Source: a bacterium (GTDB lineage Bacteria > Bacillota > Bacilli > Lactobacillales > Streptococcaceae). Taken from it: a stretch of DNA of 64,000 nt. The notes under the pieces are model-generated. The model was not told the origin of the DNA. It did not search any database and saw only the letters and a program-made list of their open reading frames with translations. Below, piece after piece: positions 40,338 to 49,554 of the stretch. Within the stretch, counting starts at the first letter, position 1; the number at the start of each line of letters is the position of its first letter. The stretch is taken from positions 1-64,000 of the forward strand of contig CAJNCV010000004.1 in assembly GCA_905221385.1 (NCBI GenBank), in the 5' to 3' direction. The position numbers and the translations under genes were made by a program.

Positions 40338-40381
40338 TGTAACAAAGGCGTAATATTTATTATGCCTTTTTTTGGTATACT
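40338..40381 (+). promoter_or_regulatory. mreD terminator overlapping WalR-like site and pcsB promoter
   Basis: TGTAACAAAGGCGTAAT (40338-40354) fits the WalR/VicR repeat TGTWA-N6-TGTWA with one mismatch. Overlapping it, AAAGGCGTAA and TTATGCCTTT (40344-40369) form a 10-bp hairpin followed by a T7 run, the mreCD terminator. A TATACT -10 lies just after (40376-40381). pcsB is the best-known WalRK target in pneumococcus. Confidence 0.75.
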
Positions 40382-40416
40382 AGTAATGTCTTAAATAGAA
40401 GGAGTATCTACACAAT

Positions 40417-41652
40417 ATGAAGAAAAAAATCTTAGCGTCACTTTTATTAAGTACAGTATTAGTGTCTCAAGTGGCAGTGTTAACAACTGTTCACGCTGAA
40501 ACAACTGATGAAAAAATTGCTGTTCAAGATAGTAAGATTAGTGACTTGACAGCTCAACAAAAAGAAGCTCAAAAACAGGTAGATGAAATTCAAACGCAAG
40601 TTACAGCCATTCAAACACAGCAAACAAACTTGCAAGCTGAAAATGAAACACTACAAGCGGAATCTAAAAAACTTGAAGGAGAAATTACAGAGCTCTCTAA
40701 GAATATTGTTGCTCGTAATGAATCTTTGAAAAAACAAGCACGTAGCGCACAAACAAACGGTGCTGCAACTAGCTATATCAACACAATTGTAAATTCAAAA
40801 TCAATTACAGAAGCTATTTCCCGTGTTGCGGCTATGAGCGAGATTGTATCGGCTAACAACAAAATGTTAGAGCAACAAAAAGCTGATAAAAAATCAATTT
40901 CAGAAAAACAAGTCGCAAATAATGAAGCAATCAATACTGTCATTGCGAACCAACAAACGCTTGCTGACGATGCACAAACATTGACAACAAAACAGGCGGA
41001 GTTAAAAGTTGCTGAGTTGAACCTTGCTGCAGAGAAAGCTACTGCAGAAGGCGAGAAAGCTACCTTGTTGGAACAAAAAGCAGCAGCAGAGGCAGAAGCG
41101 AAAGCAGCAGCTGAAGCAGAGGCAGCTTATAAAGCACGTCAAACAAGTCAACAACAATCAGTTGTTGCTTCTGGAAACACAAGTTTCTCAGCTCAAGTGC
41201 AAGCAACATCTACATCAACGTCAGCATCAGCATCTGACGACGAGGACTCAAGCTACACTCCAGCACCTACACCTACACCTACTCCGACTCCTACTAGACA
41301 ACGTCCAACATACAGTACAAATGCTTCAAGTTATCCAACTGGTGAATGTACTTGGGGAGCTAAAACATTAGCACCTTGGGCTGGAGATTACTGGGGTAAC
41401 GGAGCACAGTGGGCTACAAGTGCAGCAGCTGCAGGTTTCCGTACTGGTTCTCAACCACAAGTTGGTGCGATTGCATGTTGGAATGATGGTGGCTATGGAC
41501 ACGTAGCGGTTGTTACAGCAGTTTCATCAACAACTAGTATTCAAGTATCAGAATCAAACTATGGTGGAGATCGTACAATCGGTAACAAACGTGGATGGTT
41601 CAACCCAACTACAACATCTGAAGGTTATGTTACTTACATTTATCCAAACTAA
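40417..41652 (+). CDS. pcsB: Secreted peptidoglycan hydrolase PcsB (division)
   Basis: A 411-residue secreted protein with a signal peptide (cleavage after VHA, about residue 27), a long coiled coil (about 32-255, with an Ala/Glu-rich tract near 210-240), a Ser/Pro-Thr linker with 'PTPTPTPT' and a C-terminal CHAP domain. The catalytic pair is C311 (GECTWGAK) and H362 (YGHVAVV). In pneumococcus PcsB is activated by FtsEX to split daughter cells, and walRK is essential largely because of pcsB. This copy is about 19 residues longer than the 392-residue pneumococcal protein, probably in the Ala-rich and Pro-rich parts. Confidence 0.96.
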   Translation: MKKKILASLLLSTVLVSQVAVLTTVHAETTDEKIAVQDSKISDLTAQQKEAQKQVDEIQTQVTAIQTQQTNLQAENETLQAESKKLEGEITELSKNIVARNESLKKQARSAQTNGAATSYINTIVNSKSITEAISRVAAMSEIVSANNKMLEQQKADKKSISEKQVANNEAINTVIANQQTLADDAQTLTTKQAELKVAELNLAAEKATAEGEKATLLEQKAAAEAEAKAAAEAEAAYKARQTSQQQSVVASGNTSFSAQVQATSTSTSASASDDEDSSYTPAPTPTPTPTPTRQRPTYSTNASSYPTGECTWGAKTLAPWAGDYWGNGAQWATSAAAAGFRTGSQPQVGAIACWNDGGYGHVAVVTAVSSTTSIQVSESNYGGDRTIGNKRGWFNPTTTSEGYVTYIYPN

Positions 41653-41663
41653 TGAATGAAACG

Positions 41664-41690
41664 AAGAGGCTCGATTTGAGTCTCTTTTAT
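41664..41690 (+). terminator. Terminator of pcsB
   Basis: AAGAGGCTC and GAGTCTCTT pair with one G-U around a GATTT loop, followed by a TTATTATT tract. Confidence 0.8.
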
Positions 41691-41752
41691 TATTTTTAAT
41701 CGAGAGCAAGACCGAAATCTATCAAAATCACTTGAAAATATCGCTAAAATAT

Positions 41753-41876
41753 GGTAGAATGAAAATTGTCGTGTAAACGATAATACTCATTCTTGATGAA
41801 TTGTGAAACTGTTGCCCTCGGGTCGTTTTGCAAGTTGAAATCAAGAAGAGGAAAAAAACAAAAAGGAGAAATACTC
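41753..41876 (+). promoter_or_regulatory. rpsB promoter and long structured leader
   Basis: A -10-like TAGAAT (about 41755-41760, in TATGGTAGAATG) implies a leader of about 110 bases before the rpsB ATG at 41877. Within it TTCTTGAT (41790-41797) and ATCAAGAA (41840-41847) are perfect complements enclosing 42 bases. Conserved-looking GTTGCCCTCGGG follows inside the loop. Ribosomal protein operons often use such leaders for autoregulation; that role is inferred. Confidence 0.5.
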
Positions 41877-42656
41877 ATGGTAGTAATTTCAATGAAACAA
41901 CTTCTTGAGGCTGGTGTACACTTTGGTCACCAAACTCGTCGCTGGAACCCTAAGATGGCTAAGTACATCTTCACTGAGCGTAACGGAATCCATGTTATCG
42001 ACTTGCAACAAACTGTAAAATACGCTGACCAAGCATACGACTTCATGCGTGATGCGGCAGCTAACGATGCAGTTGTATTGTTTGTTGGTACTAAAAAACA
42101 AGCTGCTGACGCTGTTAAAGAAGAAGCAGAACGTTCAGGTCAATACTACATCAACCATCGTTGGTTGGGTGGAACTCTTACTAACTGGGGAACTATCCAA
42201 AAACGTATTGCTCGTTTGAAAGAAATCAAACGCATGGAAGAAGAAGGAATCTTCGACGTTCTTCCTAAGAAAGAAGTTGCACTTCTTAATAAACAACGTG
42301 CACGTCTTGAAAAATTCTTGGGTGGTATCGAAGACATGCCTCGTATCCCAGATGTAATGTACGTAGTTGACCCACATAAAGAACAAATCGCTGTTAAAGA
42401 AGCTAAAAAATTGGGAATCCCAGTTGTAGCGATGGTTGACACAAATACTGATCCAGACGATATCGATGTAATTATCCCAGCTAACGATGACGCTATCCGT
42501 GCAGTTAAGTTGATTACAGCTAAATTGGCTGACGCTATCATCGAAGGACGTCAAGGTGAAGATGCAGTAGCAGTTGAAGCAGAATTTGCAGCTTCAGAAG
42601 CTCAAGCAGACTCAATCGAAGAAATCGTTGAAGTTGTAGAAGGCGACAACGCTTAA
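41877..42656 (+). CDS. rpsB: 30S ribosomal protein S2
   Basis: A 259-residue ribosomal protein starting [20 protein letters not shown], with the AAAAGGAG site at 41861-41868. An earlier in-frame ATG (41793) lies inside the leader and has no ribosome-binding site. The family signature for S2 ([10 protein letters not shown], about 94-103) is present. S2 recruits S1 and is added late in 30S assembly. Highly adapted codon use. Followed by tsf with an attenuator between them. Confidence 0.97.
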   Translation: MVVISMKQLLEAGVHFGHQTRRWNPKMAKYIFTERNGIHVIDLQQTVKYADQAYDFMRDAAANDAVVLFVGTKKQAADAVKEEAERSGQYYINHRWLGGTLTNWGTIQKRIARLKEIKRMEEEGIFDVLPKKEVALLNKQRARLEKFLGGIEDMPRIPDVMYVVDPHKEQIAVKEAKKLGIPVVAMVDTNTDPDDIDVIIPANDDAIRAVKLITAKLADAIIEGRQGEDAVAVEAEFAASEAQADSIEEIVEVVEGDNA

Positions 42657-42677
42657 TTCAAATAAGTAATCATTACC

Positions 42678-42713
42678 TAGGAGGGCGGGGCTTAGCCCGG
42701 CTCTCCTATTTTT
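42678..42713 (+). terminator. Attenuator between rpsB and tsf
   Basis: TAGGAG and CTCCTA, extended by GGCGGGG with CCCGGC, form a GC-rich hairpin followed by TTTTT. It sits inside the rpsB-tsf operon. It would reduce tsf expression relative to rpsB unless read through. Confidence 0.85.
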
Positions 42714-42734
42714 AAAAAATATAGGAGAATCAAA

Positions 42735-43775
42735 ATGGCAGAAATTACAGCTAAACTTGTTAAAGAGTTGCGTGAAAAATCTGGTGCCGGTGTTATGGAC
42801 GCTAAGAAAGCATTGGTTGAAGTTGAAGGTGATATCGAAAAAGCAATCGAATTGCTTCGCGAAAAAGGTATGGCGAAGGCAGCTAAGAAAGCTGACCGTG
42901 TTGCAGCTGAAGGTTTGACTGGTGTATTTGTTAACGGTAACGTTGCAGCAGTAGTTGAAGTAAATGCTGAAACTGACTTCGTTGCGAAAAATGCTCAATT
43001 CGTTGAGCTGGTAAATGCAACAGCTAAAGTAATTGCTGAAGGAAAACCAGCTAACAACGAAGAAGCACTTGCTTTGACAATGCCTTCAGGTGAAACTCTT
43101 GAAGCTGCATATGTATCTGCAACAGCTACAATCGGTGAAAAAATCTCATTCCGTCGCTTTGCTTTGCTTGAAAAAACAGATACACAACACTTTGGAGCAT
43201 ACCAACACAATGGTGGACGTATCGGTGTTATCTCTGTTATTGAAGGTGGAGACGAAGCACTTGCTAAACAAATCTCAATGCACATTGCTGCGATGAAACC
43301 AACAGTTCTTTCTTACAAAGAATTGGATGAGCAGTTCGTTAAAGATGAGTTGGCACAATTGAACCACGTGATTGACCAAGATAATGATAGCCGTGCAATG
43401 GTTGGTAAACCAGCTCTTCCACACTTGAAATATGGATCAAAAGCTCAATTGACTGATGAAGTGATTGCTCAAGCTGAAGAAGACATCAAAGCTGAGTTGG
43501 CTGCGGAAGGTAAACCAGAAAAAATCTGGGACAAAATCATCCCAGGTAAAATGGATCGCTTCATGCTTGACAACACTAAAGTTGACCAAGCATACACACT
43601 TCTTGCACAAGTATACATCATGGATGACAGCAAGACAGTTGAAGCATACCTTGATTCAGTTAACGCTTCAGTAGTTGAGTTCGCTCGCTTTGAAGTTGGT
43701 GAAGGAATTGAGAAAGCTGCGAACGACTTCGAAGCAGAAGTTGCAGCTACAATGGCAGCAGCCTTGAATAACTAA
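42735..43775 (+). CDS. tsf: Elongation factor Ts
   Basis: A 346-residue nucleotide exchange factor for EF-Tu. The N-terminal UBA-like domain [27 protein letters not shown] is followed by the conserved core around GKIGV-like and AAMKP segments. It is longer than E. coli EF-Ts (283), with an extra segment in the dimerisation region typical of streptococci. It forms an operon with rpsB, as in nearly all bacteria. Confidence 0.97.
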   Translation: MAEITAKLVKELREKSGAGVMDAKKALVEVEGDIEKAIELLREKGMAKAAKKADRVAAEGLTGVFVNGNVAAVVEVNAETDFVAKNAQFVELVNATAKVIAEGKPANNEEALALTMPSGETLEAAYVSATATIGEKISFRRFALLEKTDTQHFGAYQHNGGRIGVISVIEGGDEALAKQISMHIAAMKPTVLSYKELDEQFVKDELAQLNHVIDQDNDSRAMVGKPALPHLKYGSKAQLTDEVIAQAEEDIKAELAAEGKPEKIWDKIIPGKMDRFMLDNTKVDQAYTLLAQVYIMDDSKTVEAYLDSVNASVVEFARFEVGEGIEKAANDFEAEVAATMAAALNN

Positions 43776-43779
43776 TAAT

Positions 43780-43808
43780 GAAAAGGAAGCAATTTGCTTC
43801 CTTTTTTG
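43780..43808 (+). terminator. Terminator of tsf
   Basis: AAAAGGAAGCAA and TTGCTTCCTTTT form a strong hairpin with an A-rich 5' side and a T-rich 3' side. Confidence 0.9.
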
Positions 43809-43835
43809 TTTTAGAGAGTAGGTCCTATATGAGTA

Positions 43836-43862
43836 AACAAAAAGCCCTTTAATAAGGGCTAA
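43836..43862 (-). terminator. Terminator of cysK
   Basis: On the minus strand AGCCCTT and AAGGGCT pair with a 4-base loop, followed by TTTTTGTTT. It lies directly after the cysK stop codon. Confidence 0.88.
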
Positions 43863-43876
43863 GTGCATTTAGGAGA

Positions 43877-44803
43877 CTACACTTCAAATTCATAGAGTGC
43901 TGTAGACAGATAACGTTCGCCGTTATCTGGTGCTAAAGCAAGTACTTTCTTACCTGTACCTAATTTTTTGGCAACTTCGATTGCTCCATAAATGGCTGCG
44001 GCAGAGGAAATCCCAACAAGGAAGCCTTCTTTTCCACCAATCTCACGGCCAAGCGTAAGTGCATCATCTGATGTTACACGGACGATACCGTCATAGGCTT
44101 TTGTATCAAGTGTATCAGGAATAAATCCAGCTGAGATGCCTTGAATTTTGTGAGGTCCAGGTTTTTCACCAGACAAGATAGCAGACTCATCAGCTTCAAC
44201 CGCAAAAACTTGAATGTTTGAATTGACAGCTTTTAGTGCATGAGAAACACCTGAGATCGTTCCACCAGTACCAACACCACCCACAAAGGCATCTAGTCCA
44301 TCAGAACCGAAAGCAGCCAGTATTTCAGCTCCTGTTGTTCTTTCGTGTACTTCTGGATTAGCTGGATTATTAAATTGGAGTGGAAGGAAGCCGTCTCGTT
44401 CAGCGGCGATTTCCTGAGCTTTGGCAATAGCCCCTTTCATTCCTTCGCTACCAGGAGTAAGGACGAGTTCAGCACCATAGGCTTGGATAATCTTACGTCG
44501 TTCCACACTCATCGTTTCAGGCATGACGATAACAACTTTATATCCTTTAGCGGCTCCAACCCATGAAAGACCGATACCAGTATTTCCACTCGTTGCTTCA
44601 ACAATAGTAGCACCTGGTTTCAGAATACCATCTTGTTCCGCTTTTTCAATCATGCTAAGGGCAATACGGTCTTTTACTGACGATCCAGGGTTAAAGGCTT
44701 CTAGTTTAACATAGACGTCTGCAGCACCCTCTGGGACGATATTGTTGAGTTTAACAATTGGTGTTTGTCCGATTAGTTCAGTGATATTGTTATAAATAGT
44801 CAT
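43877..44803 (-). CDS. cysK: Cysteine synthase (O-acetylserine sulfhydrylase)
   Basis: A 308-residue PLP enzyme that makes cysteine from O-acetylserine and sulfide. The PLP lysine is K44 in [11 protein letters not shown] and the substrate loop TSGNTG lies near residues 68-73. Glycine-rich phosphate loop VGTGGTISG at about 174-182. It is monocistronic on the minus strand among plus-strand genes. In pneumococcus the equivalent gene is called cysM or cysK depending on the annotation. Confidence 0.95.
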   Translation of the reverse strand: MTIYNNITELIGQTPIVKLNNIVPEGAADVYVKLEAFNPGSSVKDRIALSMIEKAEQDGILKPGATIVEATSGNTGIGLSWVGAAKGYKVVIVMPETMSVERRKIIQAYGAELVLTPGSEGMKGAIAKAQEIAAERDGFLPLQFNNPANPEVHERTTGAEILAAFGSDGLDAFVGGVGTGGTISGVSHALKAVNSNIQVFAVEADESAILSGEKPGPHKIQGISAGFIPDTLDTKAYDGIVRVTSDDALTLGREIGGKEGFLVGISSAAAIYGAIEVAKKLGTGKKVLALAPDNGERYLSTALYEFEV

Positions 44804-44867
44804 AGATATACCTCTTTGTATAAGATGATACTAGTATATCGTGCTCTAGGCTATTTGTAAAATATAG

Positions 44868-44892
44868 AAATCCTATCGAAGTGATAGGATTT
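44868..44892 (-). terminator. Hairpin after the yigZ gene
   Basis: AAATCCTATC and GATAGGATTT form a 10-bp hairpin. Read on the minus strand it follows the yigZ gene by about 70 bases; read on plus it ends in a T7 run. A second imperfect inverted repeat (AATCTGC/GCAGATT, about 44918-44955) lies between it and the yigZ stop codon; I cannot assign a function to that one. Confidence 0.65.
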
Positions 44893-44958
44893 TTTTATAT
44901 CAAGCATCCAAGCTGTGAATCTGCGAATAGATTTAGTAGGTACTATTTATTTGCAGAT

Positions 44959-45594
44959 TTACACTAAGTTTACCGGAACTTCAACCTCCCGTAAACCTTG
45001 ATCTGTTAAAGTAACCTTTCCATTAAAAAACTCTACAAGAGCAGCTTTGATATTTTCTTTCTCTTCCTTGTCAACATAAATCATTGTATCAACTTGATCT
45101 GTAAAGTTTGTATCCAGCTCCATGAGATGATGTTCTTTAAGGAAGTTACTGTACTCTTGGTATTGAGCGTAGGACATCTGAATGGCTATACCAGCTTGCT
45201 CTTTGATTTCAATAATGCCAATTTCTTTGACAGCCAAGGCCACACTACTTGCATAAGCGCGAATCAAACCGCCAGCGCCTAACTTAATTCCCCCAAAGTA
45301 GCGAGTAACTACTACGCAGACATTGGTAAGATTGTGATTCTCTAGGACACCAAGCATTGGGACTCCAGCAGTACCACTAGGCTCACCATCATCACTCGTG
45401 CGCTTAATCTCACTGCGTTCCCCTACAATAAAAGCTGAGCAGTTATGGGTAGCTTTGTAGTGTTCTTTTTTAATGGCAGTGATGAAATCACGCGCCTCTT
45501 CTTCGCTATGGACACGCTTTGCATGACAGATAAAGCGGGATTTTTTGATTTCTTCTTGGACTTGCCCGTCCCCTTTAATTGTTCTAAATTCCAT
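44959..45594 (-). CDS. YigZ/IMPACT family protein
   Basis: A 211-residue UPF0029 protein with the IMPACT N-terminal domain and the conserved HNCSAFIVGE, DGEPSGTAGVP and RYFGGIKLGAGGLIRAY motifs. The C-terminal DUF1949 domain has a ferredoxin-like fold. E. coli YigZ and yeast/mouse IMPACT homologues are tied to translation control under stress, but the bacterial role is unresolved. It is divergent from comFA, with 56 bases between the genes. Confidence 0.93.
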   Translation of the reverse strand: MEFRTIKGDGQVQEEIKKSRFICHAKRVHSEEEARDFITAIKKEHYKATHNCSAFIVGERSEIKRTSDDGEPSGTAGVPMLGVLENHNLTNVCVVVTRYFGGIKLGAGGLIRAYASSVALAVKEIGIIEIKEQAGIAIQMSYAQYQEYSNFLKEHHLMELDTNFTDQVDTMIYVDKEEKENIKAALVEFFNGKVTLTDQGLREVEVPVNLV

Positions 45595-45635
45595 GATTTT
45601 ATTGTACTAAAAAAAAACCTAAAGCGCTAGATTTT

Positions 45636-45643
45636 TACGAATA
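45636..45643 (+). promoter_or_regulatory. ComX cin-box of comFA
   Basis: TACGAATA is a perfect match to the cin-box recognised by ComX. It is only 7 bases upstream of the ATG at 45651. The box works as the -10, so the transcript would begin at or about the ATG. Confidence 0.9.
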
Positions 45644-45650
45644 AAGAAGT

Positions 45651-46949
45651 ATGAAAGTAAATCCAAATTATCTCGGTCGCTTGTTTACTGAGAAAGAATT
45701 AACTAAAGAAGAACGTCAGATGGCCGTGAAACTGCCGGCAATGAGAAAAGAGAAGGGGAAATTGTTTTGTCAACGCTGTGATAGTTCGATTCTAGAAGAA
45801 TGGTATTTGCCTATCGGTGCCTACTATTGTAGGGAGTGTTTGCTGGTGAAGCGAGTCAGGAGTGATCAGGCTTTATACTATTTTCCACAGGAGGATTTTC
45901 CGAAACAAGGTGTTCTTAAATGGCGTGGTCAGTTAACCCCTTTTCAGGAAAAGGTATCAGAGGGGTTGATTCGAGCAGTTAAAAAGAAAGAACCGACTTT
46001 AGTTCATGCTGTGACAGGTGCTGGAAAGACAGAGATGATTTATCAAGTTGTAGCCAAAGTGATTGAAGATGGTGGTGCAGTTTGTTTGGCAAGTCCTCGA
46101 ATTGATGTGTGTTTGGAGCTGTATAAGCGACTGCAGAATGACTTTGCTTGCGATATAGCGCTACTCCATGGTGAATCAGAACCCTATTTTCGAACCCCCT
46201 TAGTAGTTGCAACAACTCATCAGTTATTAAAATTTTATCATGCTTTTGATTTGTTGATAGTAGATGAAGTAGATGCCTTTCCTTATGTTGACAACTCTAT
46301 GCTTTACTACGCTGTAAAGAATAGTGTAAAGGAGGATGGTCTGAGAATCTTTTTAACAGCGACATCTACAGATGAGTTAGATAAGAAGGTTCGCACGGGA
46401 GAATTAAAACGATTGAGCTTGCCAAGACGATTTCATGGAAATCCATTAATTATTCCAAAACCAGTTTGGTTATCGGATTTTAATCGTTGTTTAGAGAAAA
46501 GTCAGTTATCATCTAAGTTAAAGGCCTATATTGAGAAGCAGAGAAAGACTGGCTATCCATTACTAATTTTTGCATCAGAGATTCAGAAAGGCGAGAAACT
46601 AAAAGAAATCTTGCAGGTGTATTTTCCAGATGAGAAAATTGGTTTTGTGTCTTCTGTTACAGAAAATCGATTAGAACAGGTGCAAGCTTTTCGAGATGGA
46701 GAGTTGACGATACTTATCAGTACGACAATCTTGGAACGTGGAGTTACCTTCCCTTGTGTGGATGTTTTTGTAGTGGAGGCCAATCATCGCCTCTTTACCA
46801 AGTCTAGCTTGATTCAGATTGGAGGACGAGTCGGGCGTAGTATGGATAGACCAACTGGTGAATTGCTCTTTTTTCATGAGGGATTAAATGCTTCAATCAA
46901 AAAGGCAATCAAGGAAATCAAACAAATGAACAAGGAGGCAGGTTTATGA
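45651..46949 (+). CDS. comFA: Late competence DNA translocase/helicase ComFA
   Basis: A 432-residue DEAD-type ATPase that powers import of transforming DNA. A four-cysteine zinc site (C40, C43, C60, C63) precedes Walker A AVTGAGKTE (about 120-128), the DEVDAF Walker B box, and the helicase C domain with IQIGGRVGRS near 395-404. It overlaps comFC by 4 bases. The only promoter visible is the cin-box immediately before the ATG. No ribosome-binding site is present at the usual distance, so translation may be leaderless. Confidence 0.95.
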   Translation: MKVNPNYLGRLFTEKELTKEERQMAVKLPAMRKEKGKLFCQRCDSSILEEWYLPIGAYYCRECLLVKRVRSDQALYYFPQEDFPKQGVLKWRGQLTPFQEKVSEGLIRAVKKKEPTLVHAVTGAGKTEMIYQVVAKVIEDGGAVCLASPRIDVCLELYKRLQNDFACDIALLHGESEPYFRTPLVVATTHQLLKFYHAFDLLIVDEVDAFPYVDNSMLYYAVKNSVKEDGLRIFLTATSTDELDKKVRTGELKRLSLPRRFHGNPLIIPKPVWLSDFNRCLEKSQLSSKLKAYIEKQRKTGYPLLIFASEIQKGEKLKEILQVYFPDEKIGFVSSVTENRLEQVQAFRDGELTILISTTILERGVTFPCVDVFVVEANHRLFTKSSLIQIGGRVGRSMDRPTGELLFFHEGLNASIKKAIKEIKQMNKEAGL

Positions 46950-47608
46950 GTTGTTTATTGTGTGGCCAAACTACAAAGAGTGATTTGACTTTTAGTAGTC
47001 TCTTGCTCTTGAAGAATCAAGAAACACCTCTTTGTTTAACTTGTTCTTTAAGTTTTGAAAGTATTGAACAGGTGCATTGTCCGAGTTGCATGAAAAAAGG
47101 AGAGTCAACATATTGTCAAGATTGTAAATTTTGGTGTAAAGAAGGAATTCAGGTTGATCATAAGTCGATTTTCACCTATAACCAAGCGATGAAAGACTTC
47201 TTTAGTCGATATAAGTTTGATGGAGATTTTTTGCTTAGAAAAGTTTTTGCTTCCGTTCTTGCTGAGGAATTGAAAAAGTATAGAGACTATGAATTTGTGG
47301 TGATTCCCTTAAGTCCTGAAAGATTGCTTGAGAGAGGATTTAATCAGGTTGAGGGCTTGGTTGAGGCAGCGGGATTCTCTTTTTATGATTTATTAGGAAA
47401 AAGAGAAGAGAAAGCTAGTTCTTCTAAGAATCGTTCAGAAAGATTAGCTACTGAGATCCCGTTTTTCATTAAAGATGAGACCTCACTTCCTAAGAAGATT
47501 TTGCTGATTGATGATATCTATACAACAGGAGCGACTGTGAATCGTGTGAAAAGGCTTCTGGAAGAAGCAGGTGTTTTGGAAGTCAAAACTTTTTCCCTTG
47601 TAAGATGA
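46946..47608 (+). CDS. comFC: Late competence protein ComFC
   Basis: A 220-residue phosphoribosyltransferase-like protein with an N-terminal four-cysteine zinc ribbon (MSCLLCGQ near residue 3-6, CPSCMKKG near 50) and the PRPP-type motif ILLIDDIYTTGATV near 190. It acts with ComFA in DNA uptake, possibly binding single-stranded DNA. Translationally coupled to comFA by the ATGA overlap; shares its ComX promoter. Confidence 0.93.
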   Translation: MSCLLCGQTTKSDLTFSSLLLLKNQETPLCLTCSLSFESIEQVHCPSCMKKGESTYCQDCKFWCKEGIQVDHKSIFTYNQAMKDFFSRYKFDGDFLLRKVFASVLAEELKKYRDYEFVVIPLSPERLLERGFNQVEGLVEAAGFSFYDLLGKREEKASSSKNRSERLATEIPFFIKDETSLPKKILLIDDIYTTGATVNRVKRLLEEAGVLEVKTFSLVR

Positions 47609-47616
47609 GGAAAAAT

Positions 47617-47645
47617 TTGCAAAATGAAAATGAAAGCGTTATAAT
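47617..47645 (+). promoter_or_regulatory. hpf promoter with overlapping cre-like site
   Basis: TTGCAA (47617-47622), 17 bases, TATAAT (47640-47645). Overlapping the -10 is TGAAAGCGTTATAA (47631-47644), which fits the CcpA consensus TGWNANCGNTNWCA at all fixed positions but one. Repression in glucose would follow if CcpA binds. Confidence 0.72.
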
Positions 47646-47686
47646 ATAGTTAGAAAAATAAAAATGTTTAGAAAGAAGGTACTTAT

Positions 47687-48235
47687 ATGATTAAATATAG
47701 TATCCGTGGTGAAAACCTAGAAGTAACAGAAGCAATTCGTGATTATGTAGTTTCTAAACTCGAAAAGATTGAAAAGTATTTTCAACCTGAGCAGGAGTTG
47801 GATGCACGTGTGAACTTGAAAGTTTACCGTGAAAAAACAGCAAAGGTTGAAGTGACGATTCCACTTGGATCAATTACCCTTCGTGCAGAAGATGTTTCTC
47901 AAGACATGTATGGTTCAATTGACCTTGTAACCGATAAAATTGAACGTCAGATTCGTAAAAATAAAACAAAAATCGAACGCAAGAATAAAAATAAGGTTGC
48001 AACAAGTCAACTCTTTACAGATGATCTAGTTGAAGATGCAAATGTTGTGCCACCAAAAGTGGTTCGTTCAAAACAAATTGATTTGAAACCAATGGATTTG
48101 GAAGAAGCACTTCTTCAAATGGATTTGTTGGGGCATGATTTCTTTATCTATGTTGATGTCGAAGATCAAACAACAAATGTTTTGTATCGCCGTGAAGATG
48201 GTGAAGTTGGTTTGTTAGAAGTTAAGGAATCATAA
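47687..48235 (+). CDS. hpf: Long-form ribosome hibernation promoting factor
   Basis: A 182-residue protein with an N-terminal ribosome-binding domain (about 1-95, beta-alpha-beta-beta-beta-alpha) and a C-terminal dimerisation domain (about 125-180, VRSKQIDLKPMDLEEALLQMDLLGHDFF). The long form makes 100S ribosome dimers in stationary phase. An unrelated competence gene pair ends upstream; the gene has its own promoter (47617-47645). Codon use is strongly adapted. Confidence 0.95.
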   Translation: MIKYSIRGENLEVTEAIRDYVVSKLEKIEKYFQPEQELDARVNLKVYREKTAKVEVTIPLGSITLRAEDVSQDMYGSIDLVTDKIERQIRKNKTKIERKNKNKVATSQLFTDDLVEDANVVPPKVVRSKQIDLKPMDLEEALLQMDLLGHDFFIYVDVEDQTTNVLYRREDGEVGLLEVKES

Positions 48236-48252
48236 AATCTTGACAACTATGT

Positions 48253-48284
48253 AAAAGTGGTTTACACAATTGTAAACCACTTTT
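48253..48284 (+). terminator. Terminator of hpf
   Basis: AAAAGTGGTTTAC and GTAAACCACTTTT form a perfect stem, ending in a short T run. Confidence 0.88.
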
Positions 48285-48322
48285 GTATTGCATCATTATA
48301 AGAGGTATAAATGGAGGTAGTT

Positions 48323-49501
48323 ATGAAAGACGTGGTGATTGTTTCGGCAGTGCGGACTCCTATAGGCTCCTTTGGAGGAAGCTTGAAGAATGTTTCAGCT
48401 GTTGATTTAGGATCTTTGGTCATTAAGAGTGCTTTGGAAAAAGCGAATATTAAACCAGAGCAAGTAGACGAAGTGATTATGGGGAATGTCCTAGGCGCAG
48501 GTTTAGGCCAAAACGTGTCTCGTCAAATGAGCATTCAAGCGGGGCTCCCTGAATTTACACCAGCCTTTACTATTAATAAGGTTTGTGGTTCTGGGTTGAA
48601 GGCAGTTCAGTTAGCTGCTCAAGCGATTCAGTGTGGCGATGCAGATATTGTCGTGGCTGGTGGTGCAGAAAACATGAGTCAGGCACCATACGTTTTGCCA
48701 AGTTTCCGTTGGGGTGGCCGTATGGGCGATTCGAAAGTGGTAGACACCATGATTAAGGACGGTTTGTCTGATGCTTTTAACGAATACCATATGGGGATTA
48801 CAGCTGAGAATGTGGCTGAAGAATATGGTATTAGCCGGGATGAACAAGATGCTCTTGCTTTGGAATCACAAAAACGAGCAGTGGCGGCTATAAAATCTGG
48901 ACACTTTAAAGAAGAGATTGTGCCAGTTGTCATTCCTCAACGCAAAGGCGATCCGATCGTTTTTGATACAGATGAATATCCTAGAAAAGATGCTAGCTTA
49001 GAGAGTTTGTCTAAGCTAGATCCTGTTTTCAAAAAAGACGGTTCTGTCACAGCGGGAAATGCTTCCGGTATCAATGACGGGGCAGCGGCTGTCTTGGTCA
49101 TGAGTGCTGAAAAAGCGGAAGAATTAGGACTCTCAGTGATTGCTCGCATTCGTTCGTATGCAAGTGCAGGTTTGGACCCTAAGATGATGGGATGTGGGCC
49201 GATTTATGCGACTCGCAGGGCTCTTGAAAAAGGCAATTTGACAGTTGATGATCTCGACTTGATTGAGTCAAATGAAGCCTTTGCTGCCCAGGCTTGTGTG
49301 GTTGGGAAAACACTTGGCTTTAACACAGATATTGTCAATGTCAATGGTGGCGCCATTGCTCTTGGTCACCCAATTGGAGCTTCCGGTTGCCGTATCCTAG
49401 TGACGTTGGTACATGAGATGATGAAACGTGATGCTAAAACTGGCTTAGCAACTCTCTGTATCGGAGGAGGGATGGGGACTGCTCTTATCGTGGAACGTTA
49501 G
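48323..49501 (+). CDS. Acetyl-CoA acetyltransferase (thiolase)
   Basis: A 392-residue biosynthetic-type thiolase joining two acetyl-CoA into acetoacetyl-CoA. The catalytic nucleophile is C88 (NKVCGSG), with H349 (GHPIG) and C379 (CIGGGMG). The start at 48323 follows GGAGG; the ATG at 48311 overlaps that site. The product could feed the mevalonate pathway (streptococci make isoprenoids this way), but no mevalonate gene is adjacent. I do not recall a thiolase between hpf and gdpP in pneumococcus, so this is probably an accessory or relocated gene. Slightly higher GC than its neighbours. Confidence 0.92.
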   Translation: MKDVVIVSAVRTPIGSFGGSLKNVSAVDLGSLVIKSALEKANIKPEQVDEVIMGNVLGAGLGQNVSRQMSIQAGLPEFTPAFTINKVCGSGLKAVQLAAQAIQCGDADIVVAGGAENMSQAPYVLPSFRWGGRMGDSKVVDTMIKDGLSDAFNEYHMGITAENVAEEYGISRDEQDALALESQKRAVAAIKSGHFKEEIVPVVIPQRKGDPIVFDTDEYPRKDASLESLSKLDPVFKKDGSVTAGNASGINDGAAAVLVMSAEKAEELGLSVIARIRSYASAGLDPKMMGCGPIYATRRALEKGNLTVDDLDLIESNEAFAAQACVVGKTLGFNTDIVNVNGGAIALGHPIGASGCRILVTLVHEMMKRDAKTGLATLCIGGGMGTALIVER

Positions 49502-49525
49502 GTGTTAGTGATCTGAACACGTGGG

Positions 49526-49554
49526 TAGGAGGGTGATGATTCCCTCCTCTTTTT
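49526..49554 (+). terminator. Terminator of the thiolase gene
   Basis: TAGGAGGG and CCCTCCT pair around a TGATGATT-like loop, followed by CTTTTTGTG. Confidence 0.85.

Noticed and set aside
41024..41371. 115-codon Gln/Leu-rich frame inside pcsB
   Set aside because: It is a +1-like shadow of the Ala/Glu-rich region of pcsB. Repetitive codons give the open frame, and the CHAP domain is in the other frame.
42146..42541. Long antisense frames in rpsB and tsf (139, 131 and 128 codons)
   Set aside because: Strong codon bias in ribosomal protein and tsf genes commonly leaves open antisense frames. No start signals or family resemblance.
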